Below the pieces are notes generated by a model. That model did no database searches, had not been told where the DNA came from, and was given only the letters and a program-made list of their open reading frames with translations. This document shows positions 46,115 to 55,336 of a DNA stretch of 57,469 nt, one piece after another. A program made the translations under genes and the position numbers. Each line of letters begins with the position of its first letter. Position 1 is the first letter of the stretch. Source of the stretch: Lachnospiraceae bacterium (GTDB taxonomy: Bacteria > Bacillota_A > Clostridia > Lachnospirales > Lachnospiraceae). The stretch lies in NCBI GenBank assembly GCA_017621115.1, contig JAGATU010000099.1, positions 1 to 57,469 on the forward strand, given 5' to 3'.

Positions 46115-47551
46115 TTAATAATCATAGTCATCGTTTTCGATTTCGACATCATAATGCATCATATCTTCCGACGGTTCGAAAGCATAATCCAGCACTTTCG
46201 GCTTATGTTTCTTAGGCATAGGAAGTACATTTTCAATCGGTGCTTTTCTATCGATTGGAACCTCTGTAATCTCAAGTTCTACCTTCTCAGGCTCTTCTTT
46301 CCTTACTTCAATTCCCTCCGTGCTGTGCATTACTTCCTTCATTTCAGCCCACTCGAATTTAGCCGTTTCCATTTGTTCATTCTCCTGTTTTACAGGTATT
46401 TCTGTTTCCGCATTCTCTAATGTCATATTCTTACCCGTAACCACTTCCGGTTTGCCCCTGAATATGGTACGCATACTCTGCGAAATCATAAAATACAGAT
46501 TTATGAGTGCCAAAAGCATCATACAGTAAAATGCTTCGTATTCATAAACGCTTAACCATACAAACAAAATACTGTAAACAAGTACCGGCAGAATAAACAA
46601 CGAGCGGTGGTCCTGTTTATCCATAAAAAATGTCACACAATACACCAATAAAAATGCAACCGCTACAAGTGTTTCAATATATAAAACTCCTTGCAAGCCG
46701 GGCATTTCCCCTCCGGATACAAACGGTGCTTTGTTATACAACAGGACACCCATTTTGTTATAAAATACGAATCCTCCAAATAACAATTGCGTAAACACCA
46801 TCACAAGATAGGTGATATTTTTCTTTTTCCATGCTTTTTCAAGCAGACAAATAATAAATAATACAAAAACTACAACAAACACCCAGAAATTGGTAATTCC
46901 AACATCGGATGCGGTATAGAAATAAGTTGGTACAATAGCATATAGCAATGAAGGAAGCCAGCCGCAGATTCCTTTTTGCATAGTCCGGCCGATAACCATT
47001 AACAGAACCAGTGTAACAGCCTGTAAAACCAATTGTGTCAAAAACAGGCATTCCATTTTGTTACCAAAGAACATAAAAATCGTCCGAATTACACTGACAT
47101 ATGCCAATTCCAAAAATAACACGGCACTGTTAGCTGCAGTCGAACCGACCTTTGATAGTTCGTAAAAAAACAGGGCCTGTTCAGACGGTGCACTTGAATA
47201 AGACTGTAAATAATATGCATAATTAAATGCCTGATAACGAAGCACACAGAAACCGGCAATTATTCCCACGCAAAACAAAATATGTCCGGTAATTCCAAGT
47301 CCTCTTGGTATCGAAGGCATTTTTATTTTACTGCAAATCAGGCGTAATAATACAACCAATAATACTGCCGCCACAACAATTGCTATCTTTGTTACACAAA
47401 ATAACCCAAATGCATACCGGGGAACATTGGAACAAAGCATTGCATAATATCCCTGCAATACTTCAACCAGCATAACATATGTAATTAATGCGGTTATTCC
47501 CGCAAATACAAACCACAATATATAAGAAAACCACGTCTTTTTAAGGCTCAT
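46115..47551 (-). CDS. Polytopic membrane protein of unknown function, 478 aa
   Basis: About ten membrane helices fill residues 1-365. A hydrophilic, acidic tail of about 110 residues follows, ending in PKVLDYAFEPSEDMMHYDV and an Asp/Tyr-rich terminus. The helix arrangement with a large extracytoplasmic loop after the first pair vaguely resembles lipid-linked-sugar glycosyltransferases (PMT type), but no acidic donor motif could be fixed. I do not recognise the family. The ribosome site AGGGGGA lies close before the ATG. A terminator follows, and the sulfhydrylase gene lies upstream with a palindrome between. Confidence 0.7.
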   Translation of the reverse strand: MSLKKTWFSYILWFVFAGITALITYVMLVEVLQGYYAMLCSNVPRYAFGLFCVTKIAIVVAAVLLVVLLRLICSKIKMPSIPRGLGITGHILFCVGIIAGFCVLRYQAFNYAYYLQSYSSAPSEQALFFYELSKVGSTAANSAVLFLELAYVSVIRTIFMFFGNKMECLFLTQLVLQAVTLVLLMVIGRTMQKGICGWLPSLLYAIVPTYFYTASDVGITNFWVFVVVFVLFIICLLEKAWKKKNITYLVMVFTQLLFGGFVFYNKMGVLLYNKAPFVSGGEMPGLQGVLYIETLVAVAFLLVYCVTFFMDKQDHRSLFILPVLVYSILFVWLSVYEYEAFYCMMLLALINLYFMISQSMRTIFRGKPEVVTGKNMTLENAETEIPVKQENEQMETAKFEWAEMKEVMHSTEGIEVRKEEPEKVELEITEVPIDRKAPIENVLPMPKKHKPKVLDYAFEPSEDMMHYDVEIENDDYDY

Positions 47552-47577
47552 GCTTCCCCCTGTTTATAGACAAGATA

Positions 47578-47602
47578 CCGGCAGAAATTAAATTTCTGCC
47601 GG
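47578..47602. repeat. Perfect palindrome downstream of the sulfhydrylase gene
   Basis: CCGGCAGAAATT and AATTTCTGCCGG surround one base, a perfect 12-bp inverted repeat (effective loop a few bases). The minus-strand continuation TATCTTGTCT is only loosely T-rich, so it is a possible weak terminator or mRNA-end stem rather than a classic one. Confidence 0.6.
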
Positions 47603-47613
47603 GACTTCACTGG

Positions 47614-48897
47614 TTAAATACTGTCAATTGCCTGTGCTAAATCATTGATAATGTCATTTACATTTTCAATACCTACAGAGAAACGGATTAAATCAGGTGC
47701 TACACCTGCTTCGATAAGCTGTTCGTCCGTCATCTGTCTGTGTGTATGGCTTGCAGGATGAAGCACACAGGTTCTTGCATCCGCAACATGAGTTACGATG
47801 GCCGCAAGTTTTAATTTATCCATCATATCGGAGGCTGCTTTTCTTCCGCCCTTTAATCCGAAAGAAATAACACCGCAGCTTCCCTTAGGAAGATATTTCT
47901 GCTGTAATGCATGGTATTTGTTACTTTCCAAATCAGGATAGTTAACCCATGCTACTTTTTCATGTGCTTCCAAGAACTTTGCTACTGCCAAAGCATTGGA
48001 ACAATGACGTTCCATACGAAGTGGCAATGTCTCAATTCCCATATTTAATAAATAAGCATTATGCGGTGACTGGATGGAACCGAGGTCACGCATCATCTGT
48101 GCAGTTGCTTTAGTTATGTATGCACCTTTGCCGAATTTCTCAGCGTATACAATACCATGGTAAGATTCATCCGGTGTACAAAGACCCGGGAATTTCTCAG
48201 CATGTGCCATCCAGTCAAAATTACCGGAATCAACGATAACACCACCGACTGTCATTCCGTGTCCGTCCATATACTTTGTGGTAGAATGGATAACAATATC
48301 CGCACCCCATTCAAAAGGATTACAGTTAATCGGTGTCGCAAATGTATTATCAATAATAAGCGGCACATCATGGTCATGTGCAAGTTTTGCAAATTTTTCA
48401 ATATCAAGAACTACAAGTGCCGGATTGGCAATGGTCTCTGCAAATACACATTTGGTATTTGGCTGCATTGCCTTGCAAAGTGTCTCATAATCATCATCCG
48501 GATCTACAACGGTACATTCAATTCCCATCTTTTTCATAGTACATGTAATCAGGTTAAATGTTCCGCCGTAAACGGTTGCTGACATTACGACATGGTCACC
48601 TGCTTCGCAGATATTAAAAATAGAATAGTATGTAGCTGCCTGTCCGGAAGATGTAAGCATTGCTGCCACACCGCCTTCCAGTTCACATATCTTCTCTGCA
48701 ACATAATCGTTGGTAGGATTCTGAAGTCTTGTATAGAAATATCCGGAATCTTCCAAATCAAATAGTCTTCCCATTGCTTCAGAGCTCTCATATTTGAAAG
48801 TTGTACTCTGGATAATCGGAAGATTGCGGGATTCTCCGTTCTTTGGTTTCCAGCCTGACTGGATACAAATAGTCTCTTTTGCGTAATTATCTGCCAT
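47614..48897 (-). CDS. metY: O-acetylhomoserine sulfhydrylase
   Basis: PLP enzyme that makes homocysteine from O-acetylhomoserine and sulfide (or cysteine-synthase-like activity). The PLP lysine is Lys208 in HSTTKYMDGHG; TSSGQAATYY near 82 binds the phosphate. The length of 427 aa fits the O-acetylhomoserine class (MetY), longer than cystathionine gamma-synthase. I start it at the ATG at 48897 because GAAAGGGG lies eight bases upstream. Only 35 bases separate it from the broken yebC gene, leaving no room for an S-box leader, so any methionine control must act elsewhere. Confidence 0.93.
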   Translation of the reverse strand: MADNYAKETICIQSGWKPKNGESRNLPIIQSTTFKYESSEAMGRLFDLEDSGYFYTRLQNPTNDYVAEKICELEGGVAAMLTSSGQAATYYSIFNICEAGDHVVMSATVYGGTFNLITCTMKKMGIECTVVDPDDDYETLCKAMQPNTKCVFAETIANPALVVLDIEKFAKLAHDHDVPLIIDNTFATPINCNPFEWGADIVIHSTTKYMDGHGMTVGGVIVDSGNFDWMAHAEKFPGLCTPDESYHGIVYAEKFGKGAYITKATAQMMRDLGSIQSPHNAYLLNMGIETLPLRMERHCSNALAVAKFLEAHEKVAWVNYPDLESNKYHALQQKYLPKGSCGVISFGLKGGRKAASDMMDKLKLAAIVTHVADARTCVLHPASHTHRQMTDEQLIEAGVAPDLIRFSVGIENVNDIINDLAQAIDSI

Positions 48898-48932
48898 TAC
48901 ATTAACCCCTTTCATTGACCCATCGAGTCATT

Positions 48933-49660
48933 CTATTCATCCCAATTGTGGTATACGGACTGTACGTCATCATCTTCATCCAGCAAATCAAGTGTCCTGT
49001 TTAAGTTCTTAATTGCTGTTTCATCGGTAAGTTCCACATAATTCTGCGGAATCATGGTAACTTCACTGGAAGCAAGTGCAATTCCTGCTTCTCTTAATGC
49101 CGCATCCACATCCGCATGCGCTTCCGGTGCTGTTAAGATTTCATAACTGTCATCTTCTTCGTTAAAATCATCCGCACCTGCATCCAAAGCTACCATCATA
49201 AGTTCGTCTGCGTCCATATCGCATTCTTCTTTATCGATGATAATCTGGCCTTTTTCATCAAACATAAAGGATACACATCCCGGTGTACCGATGCTTCCCT
49301 GGCCTTTTGTAAACGCACTTCTTACATTAGAAGCCGTACGGTTCTTATTGTCTGTTAATGCATTAACGATAATGGCAATACCATTCGGGCCGTAACCTTC
49401 GTATGTAATGTATTCGTAGTTAACATTTCCGACATCGCCGGCAGCTTCTTAATACCTCTGTCGATGGTATCGTTAGGCATGTTATTGGCTTTGGCTTTTG
49501 CAATAACCTGTGCCAATTTATAGTTATTAGCCGGATCCGGACCGCCTTCCTTTACCGCAACTGCAATTTCTCTACCTAAAATAGTAAAAATTTTACCTTT
49601 TGCAGCATCGTTTTTTTCTTTTTTGTGCTTGATATTTGCAAATTTTGAATGTCCTGACAT
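48933..49660 (-). pseudogene. yebC: YebC/PmpR-family protein, broken by a one-base frameshift
   Basis: The first 72 residues ([20 protein letters not shown] onward) read correctly up to GIKK; the frame then leaves the family and stops 29 codons later. A second frame resumes with [13 protein letters not shown] and runs intact to the end (DDDVQSVYHNWDE). Adding one base at 49444/49445 (CC in place of C on the plus strand) would restore a 242-aa YebC protein, the normal length. The family is involved in ribosome pausing relief or gene regulation. The ribosome site AAAGGAGA is intact. Either a true mutation or a sequencing error. Confidence 0.9.
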
Positions 49661-49681
49661 GGGTCCTCTCCTTTTGTTACT

Positions 49682-50629
49682 TTACTTGTCATTTTCCTTT
49701 GGATTTTCATCCTTTTTATTGATATCGGGCTGTTGCTTTGCCACAACAACCTTCTTTATCATCTTATTCTCAACCTCAATCACCTTAAAATTATACCCTT
49801 CCACATTAATGGAAAAGCGGTCTTTTTCGGTAGGAATGCGTTCCATCTTGGAAATCAGGTAACCGTTTAATGTTTCCACCGGTACTTCACCGAACGAAAT
49901 ATCAAAACGTTCTTCCAATTCCTCAAGCGGCGTCATGCCGTCAATAATATACTTATTATTTGCCTTCTGTTCGATATACCCTTCGTCTTCATCGTACTCA
50001 TCCATAATATTGCCGACGATTTCTTCCAGGATATCCTCAAGGGCAACCAGACCGGAAGTCTGTCCGTATTCGTCAATAACCATAACCATCTGCAATTTGG
50101 TAGCACGCATGGTCTTAAACAAATCATCAACATTTCTTGTTTCCGGAATGAAATGTGCACTCCGAAGCAGTCCCTCCACTTCGCCGATTGGCATATCAAG
50201 AAGGGAACGGTTCCTTGCAACACGGAATGCGTCCTTTAAATAAATAATTCCAATAATGTGATCCAGATTCTCTTTATATACCGGAAAACGGGAATTACTC
50301 TCATTGAGCATAAAATTCAATGCATCATTTAATGTCATCTCCGCTTCCATTGCAATGATATTACTTCTGTCGGTCATAATGTCCTGAGCCTGTTTATCAC
50401 CAAATTCAAAGATATTGCTAATCATCTCCGCCTCACTGGCTTCGATATAGCCCTGCTCATGACTCTCGTTGACCATGGATAAAATATTCTCTTCCGCAGC
50501 TGCCTGTGCTTCTTTTCTGGCTTTTAACACAGCACTTATCTTGCCCCACATACGCAATGCAATATCAACCGCCACAAGAACAATCAATACAATCAGTATA
50601 ATACCCGAGTTCGGTCCACCATCATCCAT
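49682..50629 (-). CDS. Single-helix CBS/CorC-domain protein (hemolysin family)
   Basis: One N-terminal membrane helix (about 8-26), a linker, a CBS pair (about 85-205, with DRSNIIAMEAEMTLNDAL and TSGLVALEDILEEIVG) and a C-terminal CorC_HlyC domain (about 215-300). The full DUF21 membrane domain of CNNM/CorC magnesium proteins is missing, so ion transport is uncertain. A promoter at 50671-50699 and AAGGAG before the ATG support the start. yebC follows by 21 bases. Confidence 0.85.
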   Translation of the reverse strand: MDDGGPNSGIILIVLIVLVAVDIALRMWGKISAVLKARKEAQAAAEENILSMVNESHEQGYIEASEAEMISNIFEFGDKQAQDIMTDRSNIIAMEAEMTLNDALNFMLNESNSRFPVYKENLDHIIGIIYLKDAFRVARNRSLLDMPIGEVEGLLRSAHFIPETRNVDDLFKTMRATKLQMVMVIDEYGQTSGLVALEDILEEIVGNIMDEYDEDEGYIEQKANNKYIIDGMTPLEELEERFDISFGEVPVETLNGYLISKMERIPTEKDRFSINVEGYNFKVIEVENKMIKKVVVAKQQPDINKKDENPKENDK

Positions 50630-50670
50630 AATACAAAAACTCCTTACTTTATTTGTTTATAATCCAAATA

Positions 50671-50699
50671 AATATACCATTTTGCATACAAAACGTCAA
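50671..50699 (-). promoter_or_regulatory. Strong promoter for the CBS/CorC gene and yebC
   Basis: Minus strand TTGACG (50699-50694), a 17-base spacer and TATATT (50676-50671); each hexamer matches five of six consensus bases. The start codon follows about 40 bases downstream of the -10. Confidence 0.75.
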
Positions 50700-50708
50700 G
50701 AAATCTTC

Positions 50709-50736
50709 CTGCATAATGTAATGAAGGATTATGCAG
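50709..50736 (-). terminator. Possible weak terminator after ndoA
   Basis: CTGCATAAT and ATTATGCAG form a perfect 9-bp stem around a 10-base loop just after the ndoA stop; on the minus strand only a mixed T-rich stretch (GAAGATTTCTT) follows. It also lies just upstream of the -35 at 50694-50699. Confidence 0.5.
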
Positions 50737-50741
50737 CCCAT

Positions 50742-51077
50742 CTATATTGCCAAACTGATTCTGAGTGCTCTGTCCACTTTACTCATCATTTCATCATCCA
50801 GATGACAAACCTGACTTTTTAACCGCTGTTTGTCAATCGTACGGATTTGTTCCAGTAAGATAACGGAATCTTTTATCAATTCACAACTGCGGCTGTTAAG
50901 CATAATATGCGTCGGAAGCTGCGTCTTATGTAATTTTGAAGTAATTGCCGCAACAATTACAGTCGGCGAATGCGTATTCCCCACATCATTTTGAATAATT
51001 AAAACCGGTCGTATGCCTCCCTGCTCGGAGCCCACCACCGGTCTTAAATCTGCGTAATATATATCTCCTCTTTTCAC
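50742..51077 (-). CDS. ndoA: MazF/EndoA-type mRNA interferase
   Basis: PemK/MazF-fold endoribonuclease that cuts mRNA at short sites. The family start [20 protein letters not shown] is complete, and [11 protein letters not shown] and [13 protein letters not shown] follow. I place the start at the GTG at 51077 (111 aa; AAAGG six bases upstream) because it matches family N-termini; an ATG 10 codons earlier is possible. It follows alr, as in Bacillus (alr-ndoAI-ndoA), but the roughly 100-base gap contains no antitoxin gene. Confidence 0.92.
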   Translation of the reverse strand: MKRGDIYYADLRPVVGSEQGGIRPVLIIQNDVGNTHSPTVIVAAITSKLHKTQLPTHIMLNSRSCELIKDSVILLEQIRTIDKQRLKSQVCHLDDEMMSKVDRALRISLAI

Positions 51078-51181
51078 GGAAAACCTTTCTACACACCGTC
51101 CGGTCATATGCCCAAACGAAAAATTTGAAACCTAATGTGTAAAGAAAGTATTTCCGAAAAAAAGTCATCTATTCACATATA

Positions 51182-52405
51182 TTATATTTTTTTGATTTTT
51201 ACATCATCATAATAATCCTTGGCACAAAAAGCCTTTCCGTGTCTGAAAAATACACGGGGCGTACGCTTTCCGATTTCACAGGCAAATTCATAATTGAAAC
51301 GTCCGCTGATAGTACCGAGTTCTTCCACTGTGATGTATTCATCCCCATCGCGGCCGATTAATGTCACTTCATCCCCTTCTTTACATTCAGGAATACCGGT
51401 AACATCAACCATAAACTGGTCCATACAGACTCTTCCTATGATTGGCGCTCGTTTGCCGGCAATAATAACAGTTCCTGTATTGGAAAGATTACGCGGATAA
51501 CCGTCCGCATAACCAACGGGAATCGTCGCAATACGTGTTGTCCGTTCCGTAATATATGTGCCATTATAACTGACAGGGATTCCTGCTTCCACGTCCTTCA
51601 CATATACAATATGACTCTTAAGCGAAAGGACAGGCTCCAAATCCACAGCGTTCTTATCTACATCCTCTGAAGGCCACATGCCGTATAAAATAATGCCTGC
51701 ACGCACCATATCAAGGTTGGCATCCGGCATATCAATAATACCGGCAGAGTTAGAACAATGTACTAATTTGAATTTGTAATCATTCTCTTCTTCACATTTT
51801 TTTACGAAAGAAAGAAAGCTTTGTAACTGTCCATTGGCAAATGCCTTATCAGCTTCGTCTGCTTTAGAAAAATGGGTAAAAATACCCTCCACTATCAGAT
51901 TCTCACAGGCAAGTGCTTCTTTGACAAATGCCACACCTTCTTCATCCGGTCTGATACCGATACGTGTCATTCCCGTATCTACCTTAATATGTATCGGTGA
52001 TTTTACATTCATTCTTCCGGCAATCTCATCGAGTTGATGCAATACATCCCTTCTGAAAACCGTAGGGGTGATTTCCTGGTTAATCAATGTCTCGTAACTG
52101 TACGGGAATGTATAACCAAGTACCAGTATCGGCTTACGGATATTGGCATTACGAAGCTGCATAGCCTCTTCCACACTGGCAACACCATATCCGTATACAT
52201 AGGAAAGTTCCTCCATTTCCCATGCAATCGGAACGGCACCGTGTCCGTATGCATCCGCTTTAATTACCGCCATAATCTTAGTACCTTCACTGATATGGGC
52301 ATGCATCTGCTCCAGATTGTGAAGTACTGCATCTAAATTAATATGTGCACAAACCCTGGAATATTGTTCCAATCTATTAATCAATTTATCTTCCAATCCT
52401 TTCAA
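51182..52405 (-). CDS. alr: Alanine racemase
   Basis: PLP enzyme that interconverts L- and D-alanine for peptidoglycan. The PLP Lys49 is in AVIKADAYGHG, and the Tyr-containing active-site segment IPVSYNGTY lies near 288. The length of about 400 aa is normal. The start is uncertain: the TTG at 52405 lacks a clear ribosome site, while GAAAGGA lies 12 bases before a TTG at 52384, so the true protein may be seven residues shorter. It overlaps or abuts the NAD(P)HX repair gene and likely shares its transcript. Confidence 0.94.
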   Translation of the reverse strand: MKGLEDKLINRLEQYSRVCAHINLDAVLHNLEQMHAHISEGTKIMAVIKADAYGHGAVPIAWEMEELSYVYGYGVASVEEAMQLRNANIRKPILVLGYTFPYSYETLINQEITPTVFRRDVLHQLDEIAGRMNVKSPIHIKVDTGMTRIGIRPDEEGVAFVKEALACENLIVEGIFTHFSKADEADKAFANGQLQSFLSFVKKCEEENDYKFKLVHCSNSAGIIDMPDANLDMVRAGIILYGMWPSEDVDKNAVDLEPVLSLKSHIVYVKDVEAGIPVSYNGTYITERTTRIATIPVGYADGYPRNLSNTGTVIIAGKRAPIIGRVCMDQFMVDVTGIPECKEGDEVTLIGRDGDEYITVEELGTISGRFNYEFACEIGKRTPRVFFRHGKAFCAKDYYDDVKIKKI

Positions 52406-52406
52406 A

Positions 52407-53957
52407 TCACTTTAATATATATTTATACGCTTCTATTACGTCACTTGCAACCATAAATGATTTACCATTTTGTAAAGCCTGATAATCACCGGCAAGACCA
52501 TGGCCATATACCGCAAGGCAGACTGCTTCATATACATCCATGCCTGCACGCAATGCCTGTGCCGCAAAAGAACCGGTAAGTCCTGCCAGCACATCCCCGC
52601 TTCCTGCGGTAGACATTCCGTCATTACCACTATAGTTCAGATATGTTCTTTCTCCGGCAGCCATACAAAGCGTATCCGCATCCTTGGCAACCGTAATCAC
52701 GCCATACTCCTTACATACTGACTCCGTAATGCCAAAGCGGTCTTCTTTAACATCTGAAATACCGCAATGTGCAAGCGTTGCCAGTTCACCCGGATGAGGA
52801 GTCACAATAACAGGTGCCCTTCCAAACTCCCTGCTTCTGTTATAAACCAACTCTTTTAACTCATCATACATTGCCAAAAGATGAATGGCATCGGCATCCG
52901 CAACAACCGTTTTATCAAAACCGGAAAGCGTATGCGAAAGTAATTTATATGCCGTATCATCCTTAGACAATCCACAGCCAATCACACATACATCCGCCCA
53001 ATCCAGCCATCTGTCCAATTTGCCAAAAAGCACCTCATCGGTATCGTCAGTTGCAAAAGACTCGACCATGGCTTCCGGCAAACCAGCAAGAAAGGTATCT
53101 TTATTACTTTCTTCCGTAAAAACAGCCACCATACCGCAACCGCTTCTAAGTGCCGATGTCGCACATAAAAGTGCGGCTCCTGCCGTAGAACTGCGCCCCG
53201 CAACAACAAGTACTTTACCGAACGTTCCCTTATTACCGGCTGCTTTTCTGCCAAAATCTATCTTATCTTCCAAGCCTCCCATATACGTAAACATGGATGG
53301 TTTATTGTCATAAAACGATGTCTCATTAATTCCGATACATGCCTTGATTATTTTACCGCAGTATTCCCTTCCGGGATATAAAATCTGACCACTCTTATAA
53401 AAACCAAACGTTACCGTCTCATGCGCTTTGACAGCCACATTGCAAACCGCTCCCGTAGTAGCATTGATTCCGGATGGAATATCTACACTGACAATATAGC
53501 AGTCTGCATTATTCATTCTGTCAATGATCGTTTTTGCAGGTCCTTCCACATCACGATTTAAACCGACTCCGAATATGGCATCTACAACAATTTTATAATG
53601 CAAAAAATCCACGTCCTGCTCATGCAGGAAAGTGATTCCATACGTATCGGCAATCTTTTTTTGCAGTAATAATTCTTCGGTATAACCACGCGTCCCCTGC
53701 AATAAACAGATATCAACCGGATATCCGTATTCCTTCAATATACGCCCTGCGCAGATTCCGTCCGCTCCATTATTGCCGCTACCGGCAACTATCAGAATTC
53801 TATCCGTGATGTTATTACCAAGATGCTTTATCACACATTCTGCAACGGACATGGATGCCCGTTCCATCAAAACAAGTGAGGGTATCCCCGTTTTTGTAAT
53901 TGTATTATCATCAAGCTGCTTCATTTCCTTTGCGGAAACGAGATACTCTTTTTTCAT
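52407..53957 (-). CDS. nnr: Bifunctional NAD(P)HX epimerase/dehydratase
   Basis: Repairs hydrated NAD(P)H. The N-terminal epimerase domain (about 1-215) has GSGNNGADG near 58 and VDAIFGVGLNR near 108. The C-terminal ADP/ATP-dependent dehydratase domain (about 225-510) has GKVLVVAGRSS, VTPHPGELA and the ribokinase-like signature AGSGDVLAGLTG. The length of 516 aa matches the fusion. The ATG follows the upstream coiled-coil gene's stop by two bases, so translation is coupled; no separate ribosome site is obvious. Confidence 0.95.
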   Translation of the reverse strand: MKKEYLVSAKEMKQLDDNTITKTGIPSLVLMERASMSVAECVIKHLGNNITDRILIVAGSGNNGADGICAGRILKEYGYPVDICLLQGTRGYTEELLLQKKIADTYGITFLHEQDVDFLHYKIVVDAIFGVGLNRDVEGPAKTIIDRMNNADCYIVSVDIPSGINATTGAVCNVAVKAHETVTFGFYKSGQILYPGREYCGKIIKACIGINETSFYDNKPSMFTYMGGLEDKIDFGRKAAGNKGTFGKVLVVAGRSSTAGAALLCATSALRSGCGMVAVFTEESNKDTFLAGLPEAMVESFATDDTDEVLFGKLDRWLDWADVCVIGCGLSKDDTAYKLLSHTLSGFDKTVVADADAIHLLAMYDELKELVYNRSREFGRAPVIVTPHPGELATLAHCGISDVKEDRFGITESVCKEYGVITVAKDADTLCMAAGERTYLNYSGNDGMSTAGSGDVLAGLTGSFAAQALRAGMDVYEAVCLAVYGHGLAGDYQALQNGKSFMVASDVIEAYKYILK

Positions 53958-53959
53958 TC

Positions 53960-54613
53960 TTATGATTCGCTTTCTTTATCGGATTCCTCTACGGCTTGTT
54001 TTTGTTTTACCACCTTATGCTCATCCGGTTTAAATTTCATGTCAAAAATATCAATAACATCCGCCCCGAAAATATCATGCATATAAGAATAAATCTCCTG
54101 ATTGGCGATTTCCATCTCCTGCTTTCTGACAACATTCTTCTTCAGTTCGATACGGACATCCGCAATCCATTTGCCGATGGTACTGATATGATGCTCGTTA
54201 AGACGCATATTCTCGTAGCAGACTTTCATGGTCTCAATCATAAGTTCCGCATTTGCCTTTTCAATCCTAACAGGAAAATCCAAAGCCTCGTCCTGATATT
54301 CTTTAATCTTATCATTGCATTCATTAATCAGGCGTCTGTTTTCCTCTACTTTGACATCCGTGGCAGCATCCTGCTGATCCATGAGTTCCACAATTTCATC
54401 CATCAGTTTTTTCTTGATTTTGCGTACTTTCTTCATCTCGGAATTACATTTACCCTGAGCACGTAACAGTTCATTCAATTCCTGTTCTTTTTCCGAAATT
54501 GCGTTGGTTTTCTCAACACGCGCAAACAACTGGTGCCATTTATGATCAATTGTAACTATCGGTAATTTTTTACCGGCAATCGCCGGACGGTATTTTTCTT
54601 CGACTCTTGACAT
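53960..54613 (-). CDS. Coiled-coil protein of unknown function, 217 aa
   Basis: Soluble, strongly charged protein. After about 20 residues (KYRPAIAGKKLPIVTIDHKW) a long heptad-rich helix region spans about 35-165 (KVRKIKKKLMDEIVELMDQQ is typical), ending in a short acidic/Lys tail. I do not recognise the family. AAAGGAGA lies five bases before the ATG. It lies between rex (45-base gap) and nnr (2-base gap), suggesting a redox- or wall-related job, but this is inference from context. Confidence 0.7.
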   Translation of the reverse strand: MSRVEEKYRPAIAGKKLPIVTIDHKWHQLFARVEKTNAISEKEQELNELLRAQGKCNSEMKKVRKIKKKLMDEIVELMDQQDAATDVKVEENRRLINECNDKIKEYQDEALDFPVRIEKANAELMIETMKVCYENMRLNEHHISTIGKWIADVRIELKKNVVRKQEMEIANQEIYSYMHDIFGADVIDIFDMKFKPDEHKVVKQKQAVEESDKESES

Positions 54614-54657
54614 AGCCTTCTCCTTTGTTATGCAAAAAATACAAATCTGCTAACGTT

Positions 54658-55308
54658 TTATATGGAAATCCGATACGATAATTTCATTAAACTATCGGAC
54701 AGATGAACATTTTCAACCAACACATTATCCGGAACTTCCAAATCAACATGTGCAAAATTCCAGATGCCGCGGATACCGCATTCCACAAGCTGCGCTGCCA
54801 CTTTAACGGCTCCTGCCTTAGGAATGGTTAAAACCGCAATATCAATATCATTCTCTTTGATAAAACCGGGCATTTCTTCCATGGAGCGTATCGGAATATT
54901 ACGTACCGTCTTGCCGATTAGTTTGGGATTAATATCAAAGATTCCCGTAATGATAAAGCCGCGTTTTTCAAAATTCATGTAATTCGCAAGTGCCTGTCCG
55001 AGATTACCGGCACCGATTAAAATCAAATGATGGGATTTATTAAGGCCTAAAATATTACCGATTTCCACATACAAAGACTCGACATTATAACCGTATCCCT
55101 GCTGACCGAAACCACCGAAATGATTCAAATCCTGCCTGATCTGCGATGCAGTCACACGCATAATCCGACTTAATTCCTGGCTGGAAATTCTCTCTACTCC
55201 GGCATCTTTTAATTCGCCGAGATATCTGAAGTATCGGGGAAGTCTTGTGATAACTGCCTGCGAAATATCTTTTGTCTGCACTACCTCTTTTTCCACGGAT
55301 TTATCCAT
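54658..55308 (-). CDS. rex: Redox-sensing transcriptional repressor Rex
   Basis: Dimeric repressor that senses the NADH/NAD ratio and controls fermentation genes. A winged-helix domain (about 1-80, with RLPRYFRYLGELKDAGVERI and TASQIRQDLNHFGGFGQQGY) is followed by a Rossmann NAD(H) domain with LILIGAGNLGQALANY near 95. I start it at the ATG at 55308 (216 aa) because AAGGAG lies seven bases upstream; the longer frame to 55389 extends through its promoter. A Rex-like operator overlaps the promoter, suggesting autoregulation. Confidence 0.96.
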   Translation of the reverse strand: MDKSVEKEVVQTKDISQAVITRLPRYFRYLGELKDAGVERISSQELSRIMRVTASQIRQDLNHFGGFGQQGYGYNVESLYVEIGNILGLNKSHHLILIGAGNLGQALANYMNFEKRGFIITGIFDINPKLIGKTVRNIPIRSMEEMPGFIKENDIDIAVLTIPKAGAVKVAAQLVECGIRGIWNFAHVDLEVPDNVLVENVHLSDSLMKLSYRISI

Positions 55309-55336
55309 AATTACTCTCCTTATACATACTATTTTT

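Noticed and set aside
48898..48932. S-box (SAM) riboswitch before the sulfhydrylase gene
   Set aside because: The gap is only 35 bases, far too short for such an element.
51078..51181. Possible antitoxin gene between alr and ndoA
   Set aside because: Only about 100 bases are available; no frame with a ribosome site or a MazE/RHH-like sequence could be read.
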